Shown here: one piece after another, positions 15,107 to 23,879 of the stretch | Layout of the letters: each line of letters starts with the position of its first letter | How positions within the stretch are numbered: the stretch's first letter is position 1 | NCBI RefSeq assembly: GCF_900343155.1 | Contig: NZ_OUNG01000001.1 | Span: 620,001-684,000, forward strand | Direction of reading: 5' to 3' | Length of the DNA stretch: 64,000 bases | Source of the DNA: Lactimicrobium massiliense | GTDB taxonomy: Bacteria > Bacillota_I > Bacilli_A > Erysipelotrichales > Erysipelotrichaceae | The notes under the pieces: model-generated | Databases searched by the model: none | Seen by the model: only the letters and a program-made list of their open reading frames with translations | Told to the model about the DNA's origin: nothing | Position numbers and translations under genes: made by a program

Positions 15107-17589
15107 CTTACAATCTCCTCCTCCAGCTCACGCGATGACATACGCTTTGCTCCTGCTGCCAGCACAGCATTCTGAATCAGTCCGTCGCTCGTCACCACCG
15201 TCATATCATACTTTCCCTTCAGCCCTGCAATCGTCTTTTCAATCCATGCATCTGCTGTCTGATCTGTCCGTGTATATACAATCGTCATTCCCCTGCGATT
15301 CTCAACAGAACCGGCATTGTCCTTCCGCTTATATCCATCAAACACGAGCACAATCGGTGCCTTGTAATACGCCTGCCATGCATAGATGATATCAATCAGC
15401 TTCTCTCTTGCAACCGAAAGATCTCCATGCTGATATGGCTCCATGCTCTTCCAGCTGTACAGACAGTTGTATCCGTCAATAATCATCTGCCGCTCCTTCA
15501 AAGAAGCAGGCCTGATATCCACATGCGTGCGTTCATCATCCTTCTTCTTTACAGGGGCTTCTTTCTTCTTCAGATTGCGGTTATTTCCCGCGGCATTGGC
15601 AAGAATCCGGGAAAGATCCTGTTCAGCGACCTTGATTGTTTCATGCCGGTATCCCGCACTGTTTCCTTCCTGATGCAGATCAATATGCATATGCTTTTCC
15701 ACATCCGTCCATGGCACAAAATAACCTGCCCCATTGGCACAGAAGACAGAACCCGTCGGATTGCGCAGATCACTGTCAGGATCATAGTTCTTTTCCGCGA
15801 TGACAGCATCCTGGTTCTTCACCTTCTCATACCCCGACACACTGGCATACAGCCGTCCAAGACCATGCGTATTTGCCGTCAGATCCTTCTGATAATCCAT
15901 CATCGTGCGTACCGGTCCACTGCCGGCAACAATACTTGTACCGCCAGTATCCTCCTGAATGGAAAAGGTGCAGTCCCTCTTTTCCAGATCAAAGAGCACA
16001 CGGGAAAGAGATGAAGAAGGCACACTGATCTGAAAGTCTTCATATGGTTCCAGCAGGATGCTTTCTGCTTTCATCAGACCCTGGCGTACTGCCCTGCGTG
16101 CAGCCTGGCGCATATCACCGCCGCTGGTGTGCTTGAGTGAGCCTTTGCCTGCTATTAAAACAATGCGTACATCATCCAGCGGTGACCCCGTCAGAACGCC
16201 ACGGTGCTCATGGCGCAAAGCAGAAAGAAGGGAGCGCTCAAACACCCCTGATAGCATCCCGGCAGGAATGCGCGATTCTACCTGGACACCGCTGCCCAAT
16301 GGCAGTGGTTCCAGTTGTACAACCGCTTCTGCATAATGGCGCAATGGCTCAAAGTGGCCAACTCCAATCACCTTGTCTGCAATCGTTTCATGATAGACAA
16401 TCCCGCCATGGCCAAAGCCAACCTGGATACCGCTGCGCGCAAAGATCTTCTTCTGAAGCACTTCCATCTGCATTGCCCCCATGATGCGCACATGGATGGA
16501 ATGATGATCCGCATCCAGATCCACCTGCAATGTTGGATCCTCTGCCGCTAACTGTGAACAGACATCACGAAGAGCAAGCACATCCGCGCCCTGGGGCAGA
16601 ATGAGTTTGTAATCCATGAAGGCATTCAATAATGGACGGGCAAGATCCTGTTCAAAGCCAAGACCGTCACCTGCCTCGATCGCATTCAGGCCCTTCAATG
16701 TACAGATCATCCCCGGATACGCATCCTGCACCATTTCATAATTCTGACCGGTATATAACCGGATCTGATCGACCTTCTCATCCTGTGACACATTCATCTT
16801 GGCCGACAATACACCGCCGGTGACTCGCACATGACAAAGACGCTCACCCTTGGGATCGGTGGAAACAGCATACACACGAGCGCCAAAAGTGTCGGGATAC
16901 TGCTTTTCCATAGGCAAGGATACAATTGTATCCAGCAGTTCATGAATGCCTTCCTGATGCAGGGCACTGCCAAAAAGAACCGGGAAAAACTGCCGGCGGG
17001 TAAAGGCATCCTGCAAAAGGGACGATGATAAGTGACCATCTGAAAGATACGCATTCATGAGATCCTCTGATGCCATGGCCGCATTTTCATCACGGGAAGA
17101 AGACTGCCAGTCAATGCACATATCACTGCATTCTTTCTGCAGATCCTTTAACAATTCTTCTTTTGTATGATGGGCAATGTCCATCTTGTTTACAAAGATG
17201 ATGGCCGGAACACCATAGTATTCCAGGCATTTCCAGATGGTTTTGGTATGGGACTGCACACCATCCTGACCATTGATGACAATGACAGCAAGATCCACCA
17301 CTGACAAAGACCGCTCCATTTCAGCAGAAAAGTCGACATGGCCTGGCGTATCAATGACAAACACACGCTCATTCTGCCAGTCCAGCCAGGCATCCTTGGC
17401 ATAGATCGTAATGCCATGGGCACGTTCCTGTTCATCATAGTCAAGTACTGTATCACGATGATCCACCCGGCCGGCTTTTCTGATCCGGCCAGCTTCATAC
17501 AGCATCGCCTCAATACAGGTTGTCTTGCCCGCATCCACATGCGCCACAATTCCAACGCTCAGATATCTTTTCTTCTGTCCCTCATTCAT
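15103..17589 (-). CDS. TetM-like ribosomal protection GTPase fused to a NYN (YacP/Rae1-like) nuclease domain
   Basis: An 828-residue fusion. Residues 1 to about 640 follow EF-G-type ribosomal protection proteins (TetM/O/W). The GTPase motifs are AHVDAGKTT (G1), HGITI (G2), DTPGHVDF (G3), NKMD (G4) and GSAL (G5), and a TetM-like C-terminal block contains LLEPYEDFQISVP. A charged linker (about 655-690) leads to a NYN domain (about 699-828). Its acidic residues lie in IIDGYN, VLVFDGYK, TADAWIEKTI and VVTSDG, as in YacP/Rae1, which cuts mRNA in the ribosomal A site. Both halves therefore target the A site. GAGG lies seven bases before ATG 17589. It is first in a three-gene overlapping operon. Tetracycline resistance cannot be assumed from sequence. 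Confidence 0.9.
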   Translation of the reverse strand: MNEGQKKRYLSVGIVAHVDAGKTTCIEAMLYEAGRIRKAGRVDHRDTVLDYDEQERAHGITIYAKDAWLDWQNERVFVIDTPGHVDFSAEMERSLSVVDLAVIVINGQDGVQSHTKTIWKCLEYYGVPAIIFVNKMDIAHHTKEELLKDLQKECSDMCIDWQSSSRDENAAMASEDLMNAYLSDGHLSSSLLQDAFTRRQFFPVLFGSALHQEGIHELLDTIVSLPMEKQYPDTFGARVYAVSTDPKGERLCHVRVTGGVLSAKMNVSQDEKVDQIRLYTGQNYEMVQDAYPGMICTLKGLNAIEAGDGLGFEQDLARPLLNAFMDYKLILPQGADVLALRDVCSQLAAEDPTLQVDLDADHHSIHVRIMGAMQMEVLQKKIFARSGIQVGFGHGGIVYHETIADKVIGVGHFEPLRHYAEAVVQLEPLPLGSGVQVESRIPAGMLSGVFERSLLSALRHEHRGVLTGSPLDDVRIVLIAGKGSLKHTSGGDMRQAARRAVRQGLMKAESILLEPYEDFQISVPSSSLSRVLFDLEKRDCTFSIQEDTGGTSIVAGSGPVRTMMDYQKDLTANTHGLGRLYASVSGYEKVKNQDAVIAEKNYDPDSDLRNPTGSVFCANGAGYFVPWTDVEKHMHIDLHQEGNSAGYRHETIKVAEQDLSRILANAAGNNRNLKKKEAPVKKKDDERTHVDIRPASLKERQMIIDGYNCLYSWKSMEPYQHGDLSVAREKLIDIIYAWQAYYKAPIVLVFDGYKRKDNAGSVENRRGMTIVYTRTDQTADAWIEKTIAGLKGKYDMTVVTSDGLIQNAVLAAGAKRMSSRELEEEIVR

Positions 17590-17669
17590 CCGTCATCCTC
17601 ACAATACAGCGGTTATATCATGGATGAAAGAATTAGAAAAGAGACTTCAGTACATCTGTAACTTACCTC

Positions 17670-17870
17670 TGTCAACTACCCACGGCCTAAAGGCACGTGG
17701 GCTTGCAGCTGGCTCCTCCAGTACTAGCGTAGCCAGATAACCGGCTCTCCTGGATTCAAATAGCAGGGGATACACCCTCTGTGCCGCTGCATCGCCGGGT
17801 GGCTGACTGCACCCGTTTGATAGCGTTCCGGTATACCGAAACCTTAGCTTATTTATGCTGCCTCACTTGG
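17670..17870 (-). ncRNA. Candidate omega RNA (TnpB guide RNA) and IS right end
   Basis: Between the tnpB stop and the element end lies about 200 bases of conserved-looking, non-coding sequence on the tnpB strand. It contains GAATCCAGGAGAGCCGG, the stem-rich CTGGCTACGCTAGTACTGGAGG, and the terminal CCCACG...CGTGGG hairpin. This is where IS605-family omega RNAs are encoded, overlapping the 3' end of tnpB. The guide segment would be the bases just beyond the right end. Exact ends are not known. Confidence 0.6.
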
Positions 17871-19094
17871 CTCTTGCAGAGCGAAGTGAGGTTTTTCTTC
17901 ACCTGTCACCCAAAGAGTGCCAAGCAGGTAAATATTCATGGCGCCCACTCTGTCGTCATTAGAAGAAAATCCGCACTTTCTGCATGTGTAAACATGCCTG
18001 TCGTGATCTCTGCTCTCTTTGACGATAGCCCCACAATGCGGGCATCTCTGTGATGTATAGTGCGGATCAACCTTCAGCACACGTCCACCCGTTTCCTTTG
18101 CTTTATAGGACAGCTTTGTTTCCAGATCGTAAAACGACCAGTTGCGCAGATCGTGCGTCTGCTTTCTGCCATGCTGATTCTCTTCTTCAAAAGATACACC
18201 TGTCAGGTCTTCCAGCACATAAAGCGTATTTGGTCCATACTTCCGAACGAGTGTCTTACTGATGCAGTGATTTACGTCACTCATCCAACGGTTCTCTCGT
18301 CCAGAAATACGCTTCAGTGCTCTTTTGGCTGACTTTGTACCTTTCGACTGCAGTTCTGCACGCACGGCATCAAACTTGTTGCGCTTTTTGATAATCTTCT
18401 TTCCGCTGAAGAAATCAGTATTCTGCTTGTCATCATAAGTTGCAGCCAAAAAGCGCAGTCCTCTGTCAATTCCTACTACATGTTGTATATCCTCCCTTTG
18501 CGTTTCTTGTACTTCCCTGGTGGCAGAGATATGGAAATACCATCTGCCTTTCATGCAAACAAGCTTACCTGTTCCAAACTGCCAGCCGCCATTGAGAAAC
18601 TTCTGCTCAAAATAATCTGAATGTGCAAACGGCAGTCTGGCTCGTCCTGCAAGTGTATTTAAAGAAAGAAGAAGTTCTCCTGTTTCTTTATCTTCTACAA
18701 AGCTGAAATCACGGCTCCGTACCAGATCAGCCTGCGGCCTCCGGAATGCAATTGGTTTCTGCAGCCAGGTGATATCTCTTCTGAAGGTGTAATATTTTCC
18801 GTCACACTTGAACTTGTGCGGCTGATTCTTCATTTGAGTATCAACCGTCTGGTAGCGTGCTGTTACCGTCCTGATAGCAGATTGTGACATTTGTGACTTC
18901 AGCCCAAACTTAGAGCGGATATCACTGTACAGTGCAGTGCTCAATCTGACAGAGTTTGTGCAGAAGTCATGGCTGAAAACATAGTCTGACACGAAGTTGC
19001 AGGCTTTCATGTACCAATAACTAAGCTCGCTGAAAGCAAGCTCCTGTTCAGCAGTTGGATACAGTCTAAGTTTTATCGTTTCAGCCAATTGCAT
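17853..19094 (-). CDS. tnpB: RNA-guided endonuclease TnpB (IS605 OrfB family)
   Basis: RuvC-type RNA-guided DNA nuclease of 413 residues, a normal length. The RuvC residues are all present: Asp in GIDRGL (about 210), Glu in VLEDLTG (about 296) and Asp in SSNDDRVGAMN (about 385). A zinc ribbon with CPHC and CRKC lies between the last two. The N-terminal IKLRLYPTAEQELAF is usual for the family. ATG 19094 is chosen because GAGGTGG lies nine bases upstream; a GTG 12 bases earlier overlaps that site. It is divergent from a TnpA remnant lacking its catalytic histidines, so TnpB could persist as a transposon-retaining or domesticated nuclease. Confidence 0.93.
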   Translation of the reverse strand: MQLAETIKLRLYPTAEQELAFSELSYWYMKACNFVSDYVFSHDFCTNSVRLSTALYSDIRSKFGLKSQMSQSAIRTVTARYQTVDTQMKNQPHKFKCDGKYYTFRRDITWLQKPIAFRRPQADLVRSRDFSFVEDKETGELLLSLNTLAGRARLPFAHSDYFEQKFLNGGWQFGTGKLVCMKGRWYFHISATREVQETQREDIQHVVGIDRGLRFLAATYDDKQNTDFFSGKKIIKKRNKFDAVRAELQSKGTKSAKRALKRISGRENRWMSDVNHCISKTLVRKYGPNTLYVLEDLTGVSFEEENQHGRKQTHDLRNWSFYDLETKLSYKAKETGGRVLKVDPHYTSQRCPHCGAIVKESRDHDRHVYTCRKCGFSSNDDRVGAMNIYLLGTLWVTGEEKPHFALQEPSEAA

Positions 19095-19139
19095 GTGTGA
19101 TACCACCTCAATACAATTATTATAAATGGAAAAAAACTA

Positions 19140-19445
19140 TTGAACTCAAGTGACGACAGATATTATTGTCATAACCGCCGCAAGTATATGCTGAAAGTGT
19201 ATCTTGTGCTTGTCACCAAGTATAGAAGGAAGTTTCTGCTGGACTACGACACGACAGAGTGCGTCTGCGGCATTGTCAAAAGTATCAAGCAGATGACAAC
19301 TTATAAGGTATGGCAGAAATACAGCAGTGTGCTATGCAAAACGTATTACAAGAAGCAGGTCTTCTGGTCAGATGGTTATTTTGCCTGCAGCATTGGAGAA
19401 GTCTCTGTCTCTACGATCCACCATTATATAGAGAACCAGGGATAG
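19140..19445 (+). pseudogene. IS200-type TnpA remnant lacking the HUH motif
   Basis: The frame begins like an IS200/IS605 Y1 transposase (KVYLVLVTKYRRKFLL) and ends like one (VFWSDGYFACSIGEVSVSTIHHYIENQG), including the tyrosine in HHYIENQ. The middle is far too short. After CVCGIVKSIKQMTTYKVWQKYS the segment that should carry the HxH metal-binding motif (usually HVHLLV) and the helix after it is absent. The product would be about 100 residues rather than about 130-150 and cannot cut DNA. An internal deletion that kept the frame is the simplest explanation. Confidence 0.8.
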
Positions 19446-19648
19446 CGATATATCGGTGGCTCCTCCCACCATCTAAAGGTAGCAGGTTTCCGCCACCAAT
19501 AATTTTTATGAAATCTTAAGAATTTCTTAAACACAATCATAGCCTTATTTATACATATGGAAAACCGCATAAATTCAGGCTTCGAATTAATTGCAGAATT
19601 GCCGATCTGATCTCAGAAATTTAGATGGACGAGAATTACCAGGGGGAA
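19446..19648. other. Intergenic stretch with IS end and AT-rich sequence
   Basis: The first 55 bases probably belong to the IS605 left end. The rest is AT-rich, with an inverted repeat GAAATCTTAAGAATTTC near 19511 that could act as a weak terminator for the histidine kinase gene. No gene is apparent. Confidence 0.4.
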
Positions 19649-21478
19649 TCATTCCACTTCTGCTGCACAGGTGGGAAGCTGTATCTCTGCTTTGAACAAG
19701 TCACCATCAATTGTGATATGGAAGGTGCCATGCATGAGTCCGATCAGAGATCTGGCAATGGAAAGACCCAGACCGCTGCCCTCACTGTTCCGCGATACAT
19801 CCCCTCTGACAAATCGTTCCATCAGTTCTTCTGCACTCACATTCAGTGGTGCCCGTGATACATTGGCAACACAGATCATCACGTCATCCTTCTCCTGCCA
19901 GGTATGAATATAGACACGGGAAGAAGGCAGAGAATACTTCAGGGCATTATCAAGCAGATTGTTCACTGCCCGCCACAACAGTCTTCCATCCGCAGTTACA
20001 CACAGATCAGGATCTGTTTCATCAACATGCAGAGTCAGTCCGGCTTTTTCAAAGCGTTCCCGGTATTCTCCCTCAGCCTGGGCAAGCAGTTCCCTGACAT
20101 GAATCTGTTCAGAATGCACCGGAATGGCACCATTTTCTGCTTTGGCCGCAGCCATGACATCCTCACTCAGTCTTTTCAGACGTTCACTCTGGCGGGCAAG
20201 AACCGCCAGATACTCTGTTTCCTGGTCCGGCGTATGCTCTTTCTGCAGTATGTCAACATAGCTGATGATCGCTGTCAAGGGAGTACGAATATCATGGGAC
20301 ACATTGGCAATCAGCTGGGCTTGCAGCCGCTGTGCCCGTGTCCTTTCGGAAACAGCATTCTCCAGAGAATCTCCCAGGCCATTCATCCTGATGGCAAGAT
20401 CATATGCGGCGCCGTGCACATTGCCGAGCGTAGCTTCATCAATGCGCCAGTCTGTTTTTCCATTCTGCATTTCATCGGCTGCCTTTGTACACACTTTAAG
20501 GCCATGATGCAGAATCAGATTATCCAGCAGCGGAACCAGAACTGCCAGAGAAAACAGCAGCTTTTCAATCTTGCCGCCAGACCACAGAAGATAAATCACC
20601 CATGCGGCAAGTACAGTTCCATAGACAATGCCGCGAAACACAGGATGCGAAAGAATATGACTGTCAAGATGACTGAAAGCATATCCGATCATACTGTCAC
20701 AGGCAAAGGTATGGGTCTGCAGCAGATGCAGGAAGATCCGCAGGATCTGCACACAGACAAGAAAAAAGGCAAGAAGATACAGCAGGGAAAGCAGGAAATT
20801 GACAGGGCTTCCAGTTGTAATCAGGCTCCGATAGGAATAGGCATGCAGGAATGAGCGCATCAGCAGGCCCATCAAAAGGGCAATAACCGCAAATACATCC
20901 AGACTGTATCGTTGAAAGGAATGCCTGCCGGAAAAGGCAAGCCAGAGGGCCAGTGCAGCTGCTGCCATCGTCACCAGTACAAAGACATAGCGGTGAGAAT
21001 GAAGCCAATTTTCATAATCACAGGAGAGCTTCAGCCTCCAGTAAACATCATGAGCCGTCAATACAGAGGGCAGGCTCATCCGCACCTGGTAGATCTCACT
21101 GCCTGCTCTGGGCAGATTCGCATCTGTGTACCAGGTCGAATTTGTATACAGATCATGCAGGATATTTACCCGGTAAGCAGTGACACTGTTATTTGCCTTG
21201 CCGATTGCCAATTTCCAGCTGCCGGTGTCCTGCTCATATGTGTACAGGCTGATCTGTAGATTCGAATCCACGGTATTCCACTGTCTGAGATCAGATTGAT
21301 TCCCCCAGCCCGTCGCATATGCAAGGGCATCCTGACGCATTTGTTCCTTCATGAGGCTGTTTGCATCGCCATTGGTGCTGTTCCATGCATGCAGTCCCAT
21401 GGCCGATACCGCCGCCAGCAGAAACATCATAATCATCAGGATCGTAGCCGTACACCTCTGCCATTTATGCTGCATCAT
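19649..21478 (-). CDS. Membrane sensor histidine kinase
   Basis: Sensor kinase of 609 residues paired with the response regulator just upstream. An N-terminal helix (about 9-30) is followed by an extracytoplasmic domain to about 155. Then come some six to seven further helices (about 160-330), more than usual. The cytoplasmic kinase has the phosphoacceptor motif NVSHDIRTPLTAIISYVDIL (about 390), an N-box (LLDNALKYS) and a G-box (GSGLGLSIARSLIGLMHG), all intact. Its start overlaps the regulator by 14 bases, with GGAGG six bases before the first ATG. The stimulus is unknown; the large membrane part suggests sensing of a membrane or cell-wall signal. Confidence 0.9.
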   Translation of the reverse strand: MMQHKWQRCTATILMIMMFLLAAVSAMGLHAWNSTNGDANSLMKEQMRQDALAYATGWGNQSDLRQWNTVDSNLQISLYTYEQDTGSWKLAIGKANNSVTAYRVNILHDLYTNSTWYTDANLPRAGSEIYQVRMSLPSVLTAHDVYWRLKLSCDYENWLHSHRYVFVLVTMAAAALALWLAFSGRHSFQRYSLDVFAVIALLMGLLMRSFLHAYSYRSLITTGSPVNFLLSLLYLLAFFLVCVQILRIFLHLLQTHTFACDSMIGYAFSHLDSHILSHPVFRGIVYGTVLAAWVIYLLWSGGKIEKLLFSLAVLVPLLDNLILHHGLKVCTKAADEMQNGKTDWRIDEATLGNVHGAAYDLAIRMNGLGDSLENAVSERTRAQRLQAQLIANVSHDIRTPLTAIISYVDILQKEHTPDQETEYLAVLARQSERLKRLSEDVMAAAKAENGAIPVHSEQIHVRELLAQAEGEYRERFEKAGLTLHVDETDPDLCVTADGRLLWRAVNNLLDNALKYSLPSSRVYIHTWQEKDDVMICVANVSRAPLNVSAEELMERFVRGDVSRNSEGSGLGLSIARSLIGLMHGTFHITIDGDLFKAEIQLPTCAAEVE

Positions 21479-22166
21479 GATAATCCTCCATTCTGTATCC
21501 CCGTCCCCATTCCACCTTCAGATATTCCGGATGGGAAGGATCCGTCTCAATCTTTTCCCGCAGATGACGGATATGAACAGCAATCGTATTATCTCCCATG
21601 ACTGGTTCATCATCCCAGCAGCCCCGATAAATAGCAGAGCTGGAATATGTGATGCCGGGATGCTGCATGAAAAACAGAAGAATCCTGTATTCCGTACGGG
21701 TCAGATGGATAGGATTCCCATCGACACTCACTTCATTTGTTTTCTGATTCAGCATGATGCCGCCGTTGACCAGAACATTGTCATCGTCAGTCTGACCGCC
21801 AAGATGCTGATATCGCCGCAGTTGGGAGGCAACTCTCGCCCTGACTTCACTGGCATGAAACGGTTTGGTGATATAATCATCCGCCCCTGCTTCCAGACCC
21901 GCAATCTTATCCTCTTCCTCACCTTTTGCACTAAGAAAGATCACCGGCACATTACAGAAGGAACGAATCTCACGAACGGTCTGAATGCCATCCATCTCCG
22001 GCATCATGATATCCAGCAATATCAGATCTATCTTTCGTTCCCGCAGTATCTGCAAGGCCTGTCTGCCATTTTCCGCAAGCAGGATCTCATATCCCTGCGG
22101 CAAAAGATAAATCCGCAGAGCAAGCAAAATATCCCGCTCATCATCGACCAATAGAATTGTTGACAT
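21465..22166 (-). CDS. OmpR/PhoB-family response regulator
   Basis: DNA-binding response regulator of 233 residues, paired with the kinase at 19649-21478. The receiver domain has the acidic pair DDE (residues 8-10), the phosphoacceptor Asp in LILLDIMMPEMDG (about 52), Ser/Thr in FLSAKGE and Lys in YITKPF (about 102). The C-terminal winged helix (about 135-230: LTRTEYRILLFFMQHPG, DNTIAVHIRHLREKIE) is OmpR/VanR-like. AAAAGGAGCGG precedes ATG 22166. It is the first gene of the pair, and no other gene is cotranscribed. Confidence 0.94.
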   Translation of the reverse strand: MSTILLVDDERDILLALRIYLLPQGYEILLAENGRQALQILRERKIDLILLDIMMPEMDGIQTVREIRSFCNVPVIFLSAKGEEEDKIAGLEAGADDYITKPFHASEVRARVASQLRRYQHLGGQTDDDNVLVNGGIMLNQKTNEVSVDGNPIHLTRTEYRILLFFMQHPGITYSSSAIYRGCWDDEPVMGDNTIAVHIRHLREKIETDPSHPEYLKVEWGRGYRMEDYHDAA

Positions 22167-22244
22167 GTCCCCCGCTCCTTTTCAGACTCATTATAGCCAG
22201 TGCCAGACAGGATACTTTAAGGAATTATTAAGAAGAGCGCTGCA

Positions 22245-22294
22245 AAAGAAAAAAGTATCAGGACATCACACAAGAGTGTCTGATGTCCCGATAC
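22245..22294 (-). terminator. Terminator of the amino-acid ABC operon
   Basis: On the minus strand GTATC.GGACATCA and TGATGTCC.GATAC form a 14-base stem with one mismatch, followed by TTTTTTC. It lies about 50 bases after the end of the binding-protein gene. Confidence 0.85.
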
Positions 22295-22341
22295 AGCGCA
22301 TGCTGTGCCACAAGACTTTTTCCGGATATTCTTCCTTCCTC

Positions 22342-23127
22342 TTACTTATTGGTCAGATCTGCCCCGAAATACTTCTCTGACAGCTGAGCCAGAGTACCAT
22401 CATCTCTCATTTCCTGCAGTGCCTTATCCACAGCTTCCTTCAGGGAATCAGATCCTTTCTTCATCGGAATGGCATATTCTGTCACATCATCTGACTGGAC
22501 TGCCACCTTCAGATTGGTCTCCCCGGTGGTATGCAGATAATCCTGTACGGATGTATCCGCATTGATCGTGGCATCAACCGTACCATTAAGCACCAGGGTC
22601 ATCGTCTCTGCCAGTGTCGGAACATTGGATACCTCAGCCCCATACTGCTCTCCCATTTCCGCATAGGTGGAACCCGTGGAGTTAGCAGTCTTTTTGCCTT
22701 TCAGATCATCAAAGCTTGTGATATCGGTATTGTCCTTCAACGTGACAAGATCAATGTGGTCATAGGCATAGGGATCCGAGAAATCAAAGGTATTCTCACG
22801 CTCCTTGGTCACATCAACGCCATTGACGACAATGTCATACACCCCCGTGGAAAGCCCTGTCAGAAGGCCATCCCATGGCGCTTCCGTAATCTTCGCCTCT
22901 ACGCCAAGCTTTTCGGCAACACCTTTGGCAACTTCAACATCATAGCCAACCAGATCATCATTTTCATCATGATAGGAAAAAGGCTGCCAGTCCCCTTCCA
23001 GACCAATATTGATCACACCGGCATCCTGAATCTTCTTCAGTGAATCATCTCCTGCGGATTTTCCGCATCCTGCCAGTGTCAAAGCCAGCACCCCGGCTAA
23101 TACAGCACTGATTTGTTTCTTCATCAT
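22342..23127 (-). CDS. Polar amino-acid ABC transporter substrate-binding lipoprotein
   Basis: Extracellular receptor of the SBP_bac_3 family, 261 residues. The signal sequence ends in the lipobox LAGC (Cys about 21). The mature part begins with the family pattern GVINIGLEGDWQPFSYHDENDDLVGYDVEVAKGVAEKLG. The ligand-binding residues lie in the first lobe (WDGLLTGLSTGVYDIVVNGVDVTKER) and in TANSTGSTYAEMG. It is last in the operon permease-ATPase-receptor, overlapping the ATPase by four bases, and followed by a strong terminator. Cystine or another polar amino acid is a likely ligand; the sequence alone does not settle which. Confidence 0.93.
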   Translation of the reverse strand: MMKKQISAVLAGVLALTLAGCGKSAGDDSLKKIQDAGVINIGLEGDWQPFSYHDENDDLVGYDVEVAKGVAEKLGVEAKITEAPWDGLLTGLSTGVYDIVVNGVDVTKERENTFDFSDPYAYDHIDLVTLKDNTDITSFDDLKGKKTANSTGSTYAEMGEQYGAEVSNVPTLAETMTLVLNGTVDATINADTSVQDYLHTTGETNLKVAVQSDDVTEYAIPMKKGSDSLKEAVDKALQEMRDDGTLAQLSEKYFGADLTNK

Positions 23128-23879
23128 CTTTCCTCCCTGTCTTCCATACGCAGGAATTCCCTTGTTCTATCCTTCTGAGGACGCGCAAAGAAGTCCTGCG
23201 TACTGCCTTCTTCCACAATCACCCCATGTTCCATAAAGATTGTATGCGTGCTGACATCCCTGGCAAATGACATTTCATGCGTCACCACAATCATCGTTCT
23301 GCCCTCTCTGGCCAGATCCCGCATCACCTTCAGCACCTCACCAATCAATTCCGGATCCAGCGCACTTGTCGGCTCATCGAAATAGAGGATCTCAGGATCA
23401 ATGGCAAGGGCTCTGGCAATAGCAGCACGCTGCTGCTGACCGCCGGAAAGCTGAGAAGGATAATAGTCTGCTCTTTCCGCCATGCCAACCTTTCTCAGCA
23501 TTGCCATGGCAATCTCTTCCGCCTGCTTCACCGGCATCTTCCGTGCCACTGTCAGCCCAAGCATCACATTCTTCAGCACGTTCAGATTGGCAAACAGGTT
23601 GTAATTCTGAAACACAAAACCAGTATGTTTCCGGACTTCTTCAATATCCTTTTTTCCGATATGGGCAAGATCATAGTCTTTCCCATCAAACACAATCGTA
23701 CCCCCATCCGCTTTCTCCAGAAAATTCAGACAGCGCAGCAGCGTTGTCTTGCCAGAGCCAGATGGGCCAAGAATGGCTACGACATCACCCTTGTTTACCT
23801 GCAGGGATACATCCTGCAGAACATCCAGCGTACCGAATGATTTGCGGATATGATCTGCTTTTAATACCTGCTGCATCAC
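23124..23879 (-). CDS. Polar amino-acid ABC transporter ATP-binding protein
   Basis: ATPase subunit, 251 residues, of the GlnQ/ArtP/TcyC group. Walker A is GPSGSGKT (about 37-44), followed by TLLRCLNFLEKADGG, the typical stretch of this group. The signature is LSGGQQQR, Walker B is LYFDEPTSALDPELIGEVL and the switch histidine is in VVTHEMSFARDV. It overlaps the permease and the receptor by four bases on each side, so the three subunits are translated together. Confidence 0.95.
   Translation of the reverse strand: MMQQVLKADHIRKSFGTLDVLQDVSLQVNKGDVVAILGPSGSGKTTLLRCLNFLEKADGGTIVFDGKDYDLAHIGKKDIEEVRKHTGFVFQNYNLFANLNVLKNVMLGLTVARKMPVKQAEEIAMAMLRKVGMAERADYYPSQLSGGQQQRAAIARALAIDPEILYFDEPTSALDPELIGEVLKVMRDLAREGRTMIVVTHEMSFARDVSTHTIFMEHGVIVEEGSTQDFFARPQKDRTREFLRMEDREER

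Larger units (their letters stand above)
17670..19500 (-). mobile_element. IS605-type element with divergent tnpB and crippled tnpA
   Basis: The block holds a TnpB gene on the minus strand and an IS200-type TnpA remnant on the plus strand, head to head. The tnpB side ends in a hairpin CCCACG...CGTGGG (17678-17700), typical of an IS605 right end. Near 19456-19500 lie possible left-end hairpins (GGTGG/CCACC). These elements make no target duplication, so the outer boundaries are approximate. With TnpA broken the copy can move only if helped in trans. Confidence 0.8.

Noticed and set aside
15103-17589. Straight call as a tetracycline-resistance gene tet(M)/tet(W)
   Set aside because: Core motifs are similar, but the G2 and domain IV details differ and a NYN domain is fused; resistance cannot be concluded from this sequence.
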